A stretch of 64,000 nucleotides of DNA from Leucosporidium creatinivorum (lineage: Eukaryota > Basidiomycota > Microbotryomycetes > Leucosporidiales > Leucosporidiaceae), in assembly GCA_001600635.1 (NCBI GenBank), contig BCKL01000004.1:1-64000 (forward strand), given 5' to 3'. Below the pieces are notes generated by a model. That model saw nothing but the letters and a program-made list of their open reading frames with translations, ran no database searches and was not told the DNA's origin. Position 1 is the first letter of the stretch, and every line of letters starts with the position of its first letter. This document shows, piece after piece, positions 13,246-23,131 of the stretch. The position numbers were made by a program, and so were the translations under genes.

Positions 13246-13441
13246 GAGGTTCGGCGATGATTGAGAGGGGCAGTAGAGGCTTAGCGGTGGGCGCTGGGGT
13301 GTATTACATTTTTCATAGTTCGTTTCCATCGGTCGCTCTCTGCTGCGCCTGCGGAGCGAGCCTTTTTCCTGCACCTGAGCCAGCTCGACTTGACCGCGTG
13401 GGGCTCACCCGTCTCTCTCACTCCCCCCTCATCTCGCAAGA

Positions 13442-16139
13442 ATGGGTTTCCTCTCCTGCCTCTCGCCTCTGCTGCCCGCTCTCGCCTCTTCATCCGCAAC
13501 ATCCTCCATCGCCGACCCACTGCTGTACGACAAATTCTCGCTGGAGCCAGCGGATGAGAAGCACGCGGTCCCGCTCGAGCGCGAGGACGGAGGCAGGACG
13601 AGGGAGAAGCTCGAGCTGCTGAGAGGAGAGTTGAAGAAGAATGGTGTCGATGTTTAGTAAGTGCGCTTGCTCTCCCGTCGAGTTTGGTACAGAGCTGACC
13701 GAAGTGAGGGAATAGCGTGGTGCCCACGGCCGATGCTCATGGGAGCGAGTGAGTGGTCGGGCAGGGTTGGCAGAGCACAACAGCTAACCTGATGCATCTA
13801 CAGATACGTCGGCGAATGCGATAAGCGACGAGCGTGGCTTTCGGGGTGAGTGTCGAGCTCTGAGGATGGCGAGCTGGGCGGTGAGCTGACCCTCGGAGCC
13901 CATGCTACAGCTTCACCGGATCGGCAGGAGTAGCAGTAGTGACCAAAGACCGAGCGCTGCTGTTCACCGACTGTGCGTTTCCCTTTTGGCTTCGTACGGG
14001 CTCCCGCTGACCTCCGCTCGCTCACAGCGCGCTACTACGTGCAAGCTGCTAAGGAGTTGACCAAGGAATGGGAGCTACAGAAGGTCGGAATGAAGGATGT
14101 CAAGCAGTGGGACCAGTGGCTGCTTTCGGTGAGTTTCTCGGCTCGGAAACGAAGCGCCGAGCTGACCTCTTCCTCTTACGCAGCTCGATGAGGGCACGAC
14201 TATTGGCATCGACTCGACGCTTGTAGATTATGGTGGGTTTTTGCACGCCTCGTTGTCCGATGCCGAGCTGACAAGCCTCGTGCAGCCACCGCCAAACCCC
14301 TCCTCGCCAAGCTCGAGAAGAAGAAGCTCTCGCTCGTCTTCCCCTGCACCAATCTTGTCGACAATATCTGGACCGACCGACCTCTTCGATCAGCAGCCGA
14401 CATTGTCTTACATCCCCTTAAATTCAGCGGTACGTCGCCTCTACCCTCTTTCTCGGCGCAAGCTGACCCCCCTCTCTCGCAGGCAAACCCGCCGAGGAGA
14501 AGCTCGCCGCACTTCGTTCCTACCTCACCACGACCCACTACTCCTCCTCTTTCCTCCTCTCGTCCCTCCCCAACATCGCCTGGCTACTCAACCTCCGCGG
14601 CTCGGACATCGCCTTCAACCCCGTCTTCTACGCCTACCTTCTTGTTCCTGCTTCAGAGGGGGAGAAGTTCGTACTTTGGGTGCAGGAGGCTGCGGTGGGT
14701 AAAGATGTGAACAAGGAGATTCAGAGGCTCGGAGGCGAGATCAGGGGATATGAGAAGGCGTTGGAGGAGGTGAGGGAGAGGGAGGGAAAGGTCGTCACGG
14801 ATGGGAAGATCAGCTGGGCGCTGGTCGAGGCTGCTGGAGAGGTGAGTCGGTCGCCCCTCTCTCTGTCGCCTCCGGTGGTCTCAACCAGCCCACTTCACCC
14901 ACAGGACAACGTCCACATCGTCCCTTCGCCCGTCGTCGCCGCTCAAGCCATCAAGAACGACGTCGAAATCGAGGGCTTCGAAGCTGCTTACCTCCGCGAT
15001 GGTGCCGCTTGGATCCGATGGCTCGCTTGGCTGGAAGAGACGCTCAAGTCGGGCAAGAAGCTCAGCGAGTGGGACGCGGCCGGAAAGCTCACCAAGTATC
15101 GCAAGGAGGGCGAGAATTTTGCTGGGGTGGGTGAGAGTCTCTACGACGCGGAGACGAGTAATACTGATGTCTGGTGCTCGAACAGCTCGCCTACGAGAAC
15201 ATCTCTGCTACAGGCGAGCACGCCGGTCCGCTTCTTCGTCTCGATCCTTCTCGGCGCTCGCTGATCTCGCCTCCGCCACACAGCTCTCCCTCACTATGCC
15301 CCCAGCGCCACCGAATCTGCTATCATCTCTCTCCACACACCCTACCTCAACGACTCTGGCGCTCAATACCTCGACGGCACGATCGACACGACTCGAACTT
15401 ACCACTTCGGCAAGCCTACCAAGGAGCACAAGCGGGCTTATACAAGGGTGCTGCAAGGCCACATTGCTGTTGATACGCTCGTCTTCCCTGAGGGTACGGC
15501 AGGGAATGCGATCGATGTGGTGGCGAGGAGGGCGCTCTGGGGAGAGGGGATGAACTAGTGAGTCGAGCTCCGAGCGAGGTGAAGAGCCAGAGCTGATCCT
15601 TCGACTTGCTCGCAGCCTTCACGGAACCGGACACGGTGTTGGCGAGTATCTCTCGGTGCACGAAGGCCCTCAAGGGATCGGCGCCTCAGCCGCTTTCGGA
15701 GGTGAGCTCGCTTCGGCTCTCTCTCGCCGATCTCGCTGATCTCTCTCAAGTCTCAGCCATCCCCTTCGTCCCCGGTCACATCATGTCAAATGAGCCCGCC
15801 TATTACGAAGCTGGATCGTACGGCATTCGCATCGAGAGCGTCATCCACGTCAAGGAGGTCAGCACTCGCCGAGGTTTCGGAGACAAGAAGTGGTTCGGCT
15901 TTGGTCGCTTCACACAGGTATGCTTGTACTTCCCTTTGTATCGTGATGGGCGAACTTCGCTGACCTTTCTTTCGCCCTCGCAGGTCCCCATTCAGACGAA
16001 GATGGTCGACTATTCGCTGCTCTCGCCGACCGAGATCAAGTGGCTGCGCAAGCACAATCAGGACGTCAAGAACGCTTTGCTGGAAGTAGAGGCGGTCAAG
16101 AGAGATAAGAGGGCAGTCAAATACTTGCGCAAGCAATAG
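13442..16139 (+). CDS. Xaa-Pro aminopeptidase (aminopeptidase P, M24B)
   Basis: This metallopeptidase removes an N-terminal residue that precedes proline. The N-terminus [18 protein letters not shown] may be a short signal or targeting peptide. The first creatinase-like domain shows [12 protein letters not shown] and [14 protein letters not shown]. The second shows [13 protein letters not shown]. The catalytic domain carries the metal ligands of the M24 fold in order: aspartates in [14 protein letters not shown], histidine in [12 protein letters not shown], glutamate in [10 protein letters not shown] and glutamate in IRIESV. About twelve introns are inferred, several with a GCCGAGCTGAC branch context. 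It lies 196 bp downstream of the CoA-transferase in the same direction, and its stop is 82 bp from the converging hydrolase gene. Confidence 0.92.
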
Positions 16140-16221
16140 ACGCATGCTCAAGTCCGCTTTTCAACGCCGAGATGCGAGACTCGCGACCCTTCTCGAGAAC
16201 GATTGACAAGCGAAGGCCGCA

Positions 16222-17189
16222 TTACAGAGTACGAACAAACTTGGTGACTGCTTCAATCATGACTTTCCTCTGCGGCGCCTGCTCGATGGCATGGTCGGCT
16301 CCCTCAAGGACCTTGCTCTCCTCGGCCCACCTCTCCTCGCCCAGCGCCTTCTTAAACATCGGCAGCAGCTTGCGCGGGTCGACGTACGCAGGGTAGGCCT
16401 CGTCCTTCTCACTAAGCAGCACGAGTACCTTCGTCTCGACCGGACGGAAAGCGCTGGCCCACCTCGCCTCCGAGTTGTCCGCAGAGAAGAAGTCCTCCGA
16501 TTCGGTGATGTCGACCTCATCTCCCTCGGGCTTGGCGGTAAGAGAGTTCCAACGACGGTAAGTGATGCCTGCTTTGGCGCCGAAGAAGTTGGAGAGGACG
16601 GGAGGAATAAAGTGGTCGAGCGTAGGGGAGGGGTGGGGTTGAGCGGCGAGGGGTGCTCCATGTCTAGGCCGGACGCTTCCCATAGCTCTCGGTCGGAGAC
16701 GGGAGCTTGTAGGATAGTAGCGGTGATGGAGCGGACGGAGGAGCGGAGGAGGAGGTGCGAGTAGGCGAGGACGTCCTGGCAGCCTGTGCGGAAGGGCTGT
16801 GAGCTCTGTGAGACCTTGAAGAGCAGCAGGAAGAGCTCACCAGTCGAATGACCCATCAGCACCACCTTCTCTTTCCCTCGCTGCTCTTTGAAGTAGCGCA
16901 CGGCCAAGGCCAACTCCTCCGCATCTTGCTGAACGCTGCCTCCTCCCCAGCCAGCTCCTGCACTGCTCAAAAGCACCTCAGCAAGACCCCAGGATTCCTT
17001 GTCGAGTGCTTCTGCTAAGAGCGCAGCATAGCCGACTGCCGGCAGCGAGCCATTGAGGCCGGTAACGAGAAGGACGATGCTGTTCGAAGGTGACGACGTC
17101 GAGTGTTCAAAGGCAGTCAGATCCGGTTCTGAGCTGTAGGTGTGTAGCGTTCCTTGCACCGGCTTTGGTAGCAGCTGTTGAGGCGACAT
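16222..17189 (-). CDS. Alpha/beta hydrolase, DUF1749 family (possible frameshift)
   Basis: The N-terminal part has the hydrolase strand-turn VLLVTGLNGSL and the nucleophile elbow VVLMGHSTG, where an intron follows directly and joins to CQDVLAYSHLL. VSDRELWEASGLD is typical of DUF1749. The C-terminal part has SNFFGAKAGITYRRW, ESEDFFSAD, VLVLLSEKDEAYP with the acid residue, and EGADHAIEQ with the catalytic His. These two parts lie in different frames. The shift falls between about 16635 and 16690, and I see no GT-AG intron there that fixes it. Either one base is wrong in the assembly or the gene is inactivated. The substrate is unknown; the family is described only as hydrolase-like. Confidence 0.75.
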
Positions 17190-17695
17190 GAGCGAAGTGA
17201 TGAGGTGAGAGCCAAGCTGCGAATTCTAACTCGACGAGTCGGACTCCTTATAGCCCAGCTGGAAGCGTAGAAGCGCCCTTCAAGCAAGCGGGCAGCTGCA
17301 AAGTCACTGTTTCTTGGACTGCTGTACCTCTCTCAAACTGAACCGTTACCACCACAGCTCGGCGCCTCCATGCGCCTTCTCGGCTCGGCGCAAGCATTCT
17401 CATCGCCTCGTTTGTCTGCTCAACTGTGGCGGTACCGGACCGTTCATCGTTCGAGAAGGCTCTGTCAAAGGCTTCTTCCGGCCGACAGGCGCGCCGTCCT
17501 TCTCCGACCCGAGATGGCCGTTCGCCGAGGAGGGGCTGTCCCCCCCAGAAGGGACCTTTCGAGGGCTCACACGACTTGGCCAGAGGCTGGGCCTGCTCCT
17601 TCCTTCCTTCCACTTTGCCTGTAGCGCTCCAACAGTCGAGTAGAGCCTCCCTTCGCCTCTCTTCGGCTCCCTCTTCCTTCGCCGAGCTCCCTTAG
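17190..17695. other. Intergenic region, nothing recognised
   Basis: This is the shared upstream region of the DUF1749 hydrolase (minus) and the unknown gene that starts at 17696 (plus). Several overlapping ORFs occur, but none shows a domain, and their composition looks like shadow frames. Confidence 0.4.
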
Positions 17696-18783
17696 ATGCC
17701 TCCCCCAGGCCAGAACCATCGCAGGCAGACTGTATACCCAGGCCACAATCTCGGTGTTGAACCCGCGTCTTCAAGGGTGAGAACTTCGAGCAGGCTCTCT
17801 TGGGGTCAATCGAGCTGACTATGTTCGCTTTCGCGTAGCCGATCACACCCTCTCACCTCAAAGATGTCGACTTTGCAGCTCGACGTCTGGACGGGGTAGA
17901 ACCTCTTGATGTTTCTCCATCCGCTGTGGTAAGGGCTCGCCTACTGACCCCTGCTGAAGCGCCGAATCGAATTGCTAACCCTTTGCCGGGCAGCGAGTCG
18001 TCCGAGCCGATGGGTACCGTCGCCTCGAGTTCGTCCCTCGCGTTAGGGAGCCTAATTCTTCGCATCAGGTCTATGGCTCGGACAAAGGATCACGACCTAC
18101 CACGCCGACCCCCAGGGGCACTGTGAGCCTGACTTCCTCGTCTGAAGCGATCGCCGAGCTGACATGTTCTTCGACAAGTCGCCACCGAGGGTCAATGAGC
18201 TTCGTTCACACTTCTCAGTGCGTAATCACACCTCTCCTGATTCGTTTTATTTCGAGCTGAATCCTCTCGCATTTCCAGTGGTCGCCAGCGACCTCTCGAG
18301 CGAGCAGCGTTCGCTCTGCCTCACGCGCGCGTCAGGATAGACTCGAGCCTCAGCAGCCGGACATCACTTCGGATACCGACAGCAATACGGATGATGAGGA
18401 ACCTGCTCACTTCATGCGTGCTCCGTGGGCTAAGGGAGGCAGAAGGGACAGCTAATTCGGAGTTGCTGCAGAGCCAGGCGCGCCGGGTCCATATCTTCCA
18501 GGCTCGAGGACCTCGCAAGTCGCAGTCGACTATCTCTGTTCCCTCGCCTGTTGCGGAGCCTCACGCGTTCGAGACGGTGCGTCTTGCTTGCTTTCCCTCG
18601 CTCGGCGCTTGCTCGGCGCTGACCCGTTTTCCTCCCCCTCACAGCACTTGGTCCATAGAGAGCAGCTTCGGCGTGCGGCAGTGAATATACAGGTAAGTAC
18701 GGGGTCAACGCTGGCGCCGTGCTGGAGCTGACTTCCTTCGAACAGAGGTTGAACCGTCGCGAAACGCCGAAGGGTTTTCTTTA
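17696..18783 (+). CDS. Unknown spliced gene, probably frameshifted
   Basis: Five exons (17696-17776, 17839-17928, 17994-18122, 18179-18217, from 18279) are all phase 0 and join in one frame across good GT-AG introns, three of them with clear CTGAC-type branch sites. That is hard to get by chance. The product begins MPPPGQNHRRQTVYPG. It contains KDVDFAARRLDGVEP and a Ser/Arg-rich and acidic segment (DITSDTDSNTDDEEP), and the frame stops at 18453-18455. A second open frame overlaps exon 5 and continues through two further well-spliced exons to a stop at 18783 (VHIFQARGPRKS, LVHREQLRRAAVNIQ). The natural gene probably spans both with one missing or extra base near 18420-18450. I recognise no domain. 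Confidence 0.5.
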
Positions 18784-19133
18784 GACGACCGAGTCGCTCG
18801 ACGCAATAGAGACATGGCTATGCATAGAATGAAACAGACACTTTACCTCCGCGCGGATCACTCGCTACCATCGCTTGAGGGATTGCTGCCGAGCTTCGCG
18901 AATCGTCTTGGGAACAGCTGCTCGCCATCGCCGAGCTGGCTCGCCTCCCCTTCTCTTTTGCAAGGCAGCTCGGCTCGCCTGGTCAGGGCACAGCTCTGCT
19001 GAGGTCCTGTGATTCCACACTGCTTTAGACAAGCTGTCCTGTACTTGTCTCTCGAGAGACGACGAGCTACGTCGACCTCCGAGTCCCACCGCCGAGCTCA
19101 TCGACCGATTTGCTGTCAACGCAAGACGGTCAG
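18784..19133. other. Intergenic region, nothing recognised
   Basis: This lies between the unknown spliced gene and the stop codon of F-box-like copy B. I see short ORFs only and no RNA gene signature. Confidence 0.4.
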
Positions 19134-20417
19134 CTAGTGCTCGAGCGGCAATAGGTAGGCAGTGCATACTTTTCCGATCCAGGTCACCTCAAACCCTCTC
19201 CTCCTCAGCCTCCCATGCAGCTCGACCGCTTCCCTATCACTCATCTCCTCACCTCGGCGAACTTCGACTCGCCAAGTGTCCGGCTTGCCCATATGCTGGC
19301 TGCCCAACACCTCCCATGGCATCTCCTTGATCTCCGACCATGTTCCGAGGTAGGCGTAGGCGTTGCGAAGTAAGGACTGGACAGGGAGGACCGAGACGAT
19401 GGCGCACGGTAGCAAAAGGAAAGGGAGGGATTCCGTGTGGCGGGCTGCTCGGAAGCTGCTAATATCCAGCGCGAGTGCGGAAGGCGTCCACATGTCGAAG
19501 AGTGATACCAAGTCCTGAGCATTGAGAATGGGCTCGCCGAAGGTCGTCTCTCGAATGTCGAGACGGACTTGGCGAGCTCCTCGAGCGAATGCGTTGACGA
19601 CGTTGTGAATGTCGGCTTTTTGCAGGCAATCGAGGTGCAGAGTGAGGTCGTTGATTGTGCAGGAGGGGAGACGGGCGTGCAGTTGTGGGTTCGGCGGGCG
19701 AGGAAATATGCTGCGCTCGCTGGCCGAGACACCTAAGGTGAGGCGGCGGAGGTAGCGGAAGGTGGGCACAAGGAGAGGTAGAGGAGCGAGGGGGAGATAT
19801 GCCCGAAATTCGGCTCCAAGGTTGAGCTCGACGAGATGCTTCAGTCCACCGACCACTTGCATCAGCCGAGCTTGCGCCGGCTCATCTTCGACCAAGCCTC
19901 CGACATGCAGGTAGCGCAGCTCCACGCACTCGCCAGCGTGTAGACCGATCGCCCTGCTGCCGAGCGCAGGCGAAGCTTCGTACTCGTGGTAGCGAAAGCT
20001 GAGGTCTCGGATTTGTTCGGCGAAGGTGGGGAATTCGAGGGCGACGTCGAGAAGGCGAAGAGCGCTGTAGATCCCGACGAGTGGATACTTTGCGTAGCGC
20101 CTCGCTGGCGCATAGAACCTCCTGGAGACAAGGGCGGCTCTTCGGAGGGATTGCTCGTCGCCGAGGGCTGCAAGCTCCGCCATGATCGGGTCCAGCAGCT
20201 CGTCGGGGATGTCGTTGAAGCTCTTGGGCTTGTGTGAGGTGAGCGAGGCGGAGGAGGATGTGAACGAGAAGTCGGAGGGAAGCTTGAAGGAAGACGGCGA
20301 ATATCGGGTTACATGTCAGCTCTCGACCTCGGCGCTCGGGAGTCGTGTCTCGCCGAAACAACTCACCTGCACCATCTCACTACTATCCTGCTCCAGCTTC
20401 GAGTTTTGAGAGTCCAT
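19134..20417 (-). CDS. F-box-like/LRR-like protein, type I, copy B
   Basis: This is a divergent but open family member of 399 residues. Exon 1 (20417-20367) is exactly 51 nt and encodes MDSQNSKLEQDSSEMVQ. Exon 2 starts at 20282 and contains the F-box SFNDIPDELLDPIMAEL and ALVSRRFYAPARRYA, then LRR-like segments (ECVELRYLHVGGL, LKHLVELNLGAEF, FRYLRRLTLGV). The C-terminal half keeps a tryptophan-rich stretch and EVTWIG but has lost the clear WAK.G..W signature and extends about ten residues further. A role as an SCF substrate receptor is inferred from the F-box only. It is tandem with copy C. Confidence 0.72.
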
Positions 20418-20810
20418 AGCGAGCTTCGACGACCTGTGAGATCACCGTCAAAACATGAGCTCGAGCCCTTTCGACCGTCCGTCCCTCCGCATCGAGCTGC
20501 TCTCGTGAGGCAGGGAGAGCTGGGAACGGGCTGAGCAGTGGTATAGAGTACTCACGTTGGTAGTCTGATCGAGCGCAGAGAGCTACCGACGTCCGAGCTT
20601 CCAGCAGCGATCGCGCGAGGCGAGGAGAGGCTGACGAGGAGGGGAGGGTGGAAAGCGAGGAGAGGGCGGGCGAGAGAGCGGCGAGGTGTGTAGAGCTGTA
20701 GTCACCCAGTACAGCTTCCAGCAGCTTCGAGTCCTGTCCAAACAGCGAAACCGAGTCGAAAGCGAGAGACGACAGGTGATGGCGGGGAGGAAAGAGAGCT
20801 CGACGGCCAA
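20418..20810 (-). promoter_or_regulatory. Conserved leader of F-box-like copy B
   Basis: Read on the minus strand, this carries the same leader exon, GTGAGTACTCT donor, GGACGGACGGTCGAAAGGG block (about 20450-20490) with CTCGAGCTCATGTTTT, and a CACAG acceptor just before the ATG as copies A, D and F. Confidence 0.6.
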
Positions 20811-21188
20811 GTCCTCGCTTCCCCTCAGCCTCCAGTCTCAGAACAAGGGGTGCTATTCTATCGCTCTGGGAGGGTCGACTGGGAGCTCGAACGATGAGAA
20901 GAGAGTGTACAGTCGAGATCGCTTTCCCTTTCCTACCTGAGCTCGAGCGCAGTCAAAGCCGAGCTCGCTAGCCTCCGTCGCCGAAACCTCTCTTGTCGCT
21001 CTCCTCCGTGCTCGTAGGGCTCTCGAGCTCGCTTAGTCACGAGGATAATAGCGCAAAGCTTGACATTCACCGATCACTTCAGCCAGCCCAGCAAACAAGC
21101 ACATCCCTCCAGCTTCTTCCTTTCGCCTCCGCCGAACCAGACCCGAGCCGCCAGGGACGAGCGGTTCACTGTTAGACAGGGTCGAGGG
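20811..21188. other. Intergenic region, nothing recognised
   Basis: This separates the leader of copy B from the stop of copy C. No domain or RNA gene signature is visible. Confidence 0.4.
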
Positions 21189-22642
21189 TTAGTGAGAGGC
21201 AAAAGATGCACGGAGAGTACACTTGAGATGACCCACATCCTTCAGCCACACGACTTCGGCACCCAGCTCGTCCCCAGTAGCTTGCAACTCGATGATATCG
21301 CGGCTGGTCCAATCCTTCCCCGGCTTCGCCCAAAGCATCTGCGGAAGCTCCTTGTGCACCGAGTCCGCGCCCCACGTCCTAATCGAGCTCATCAGGCGAG
21401 CCTGAATCGTCGCCCATCTCCCAACTCTAAGGTCGGCGATAATGTGAGGCTGGTCGCTGTACGAGAGGCGTTGCCTCCAAGTGTAGTAAAGCCAGCCGAA
21501 ACCCGGGGGGATCTGAAGACGCCTCCAGTCCCTGTAGGAAGACTCCGATCTGAGGTGCAGTCGAAAGTACTCCGCGCCGGTGGTGTAGGGTTGGAGGAGG
21601 CGGCTCAGCTCGGTGAAGGGGAAAGCAATACGGCTAGATGCAAGGAAGAGCTCGATGTCCGGGCAGCCTTGCGCCAGCAGCTTCAGTGTCGGCTCGAGGT
21701 GCTCAACGTCGGTACCTTTGAGGCACAGCTGCAGCGACGAGAGCGTGCAGGTCACCGACGTCGGCAGGCAGTCCAAACAGAAGTCGGCTGGCTGCATGTC
21801 GAGGTGGTCGAGATTGCGTAGGACAGGTTCGACGAGGCCAAGTCGGTGCATCGAGGTACCCTTGTCGGGAAGGAAGAGGGAGCGCAGCCGTCGCAGGGCG
21901 GCCACCGCGGTGAGAACATCGTGTTCAGCTTCGGTACCAAAAGCAATCGCCTGGAGGTCGAGAAAGCGAAGATTGGGGCACTCGTTGGCAAGATAGCAAT
22001 CGCGCGGCCCACCAAGGCGAGTCTTCGACGGCGCAGAGGTGGGTCGTATCTGGCGAGCCGCTGAGACGAACGAATCGAAGAAGGGGAGGGAGCTGAGGTC
22101 GAGAAGGAAGGATATCGGCGAGGCCCATAATGCGAGCGAATCCCGCGGCGGTCCAGGTGGTGTAGCGGCGGCAAAGGCCGTAGAGTCGCTGCTCGACCAT
22201 AGCGGCAGTCCGGAGATCGCTCCGAGGGATGTGGCGAGCGATGTCGTCCAGCAGCTCATCAGGGAGGTCGTTGAGCGATGTAGGAGGTCGTCCAGAAGTG
22301 AAAGCGAGCTGGGAGATGTTGTCCTGCACGTCGACGACGTCCAGCGAGTGCTCGGGCTCGGCGGAGGGGTTCTGCGGGTGAAGCTGCGTTAGTTGCGGTC
22401 GCGAGAGCACGAGGAAGCGCACTACGCACCTTCTCAGCTTCCAGACCCGCCGTTGAGCTTCCGAGCATCTCGCGAGCAGCAGACGGAGCACTATTGAGCG
22501 ACGACGGATGGAGGTCAGCAATTCTGCAAGCGAGCGCTTCGAAAAGCTACAGACGAGCAGCAGCAGCAGCTTCAAGAGCTCACCTCTCGTCACCTCTACC
22601 ACCCCCAGCCTCCTCACGCTTCCCAGCTTCGAACTTGACCAT
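21189..22642 (-). pseudogene. F-box-like/LRR-like gene, type II, copy C (frameshifted)
   Basis: Exon 1 (22642-22584, 59 nt) and exon 2 (22490-22430, 61 nt) match copy E in length and position and feed exon 3 (from 22371). Exon 3 encodes the F-box LNDLPDELLDDIARHIPRSDL, then VEQRLYGLCRRYTTWTAAGF up to CAVEDSP. From there the family sequence continues in another frame as ANECPNLRFLDLQAIAFGT, DWRRLQIPPGFGWLYY and LWAKPGKDWTSRDIIELQ. Comparison with copies A, D and F suggests a missing T in the CCTTGGTG stretch and two extra bases before AACGAGTGC (near 21990-22020). The C-terminus runs about 14 residues past the usual VVW end. Confidence 0.65.
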
Positions 22643-22900
22643 CTCTCCAGTTTCCAGCGCGCGGTTCGAGCGAGCAAGCGAGCAAGTCTGTAGCTTTTTT
22701 AGTCGATGTGAGCTAGCGAGCGAGCAATGCTGTAGGCTTGTACCTCGTGCGAATCGGAGCTGACAGTGACGAGAACAAGCGAAGGTGTAGTAGGAGGCAG
22801 AAGAGCGAGCAGCTGAGCTGAGTGACTTGAGGGAGAGGGAGAGAGGGGCTCAGTCAGCTGATGAGCTGTTGAGGAGTTGTAGAATACTATGAGTAGCTCT
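22643..22900 (-). promoter_or_regulatory. Type II leader/promoter of copy C
   Basis: Read on the minus strand, this resembles the region upstream of copy E: CAGCTC repeats, ACTGAGCCCCTCTC, CTCGTCACT.TCAGCTCCGA, and GCCTACAG.A.TGCTCGCTCG just before the CTGGAGAG-ATG context. It is also the divergent promoter region facing RecQ. Confidence 0.55.
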
Positions 22901-23131
22901 ATAACTCGTCATACCATACTACTGCTCCCCTACAGCTCTTGCCGTGAGTCCGAGTTCAGCTCTCCTTCGCGACTGAACGCGCTCAGCTGCTCTTGACTTC
23001 TGCCAACTCACTCGTTTCCAAGCGATTGCAGCAACAGCAACAGTACAGCAGCCTACTCGACTCTCTGCGCCTCCTACCTCGCCCCTCGCTCGACACTCGC
23101 AACAGGCCCAAGCGCTCAGCGCAAGAGCAGG

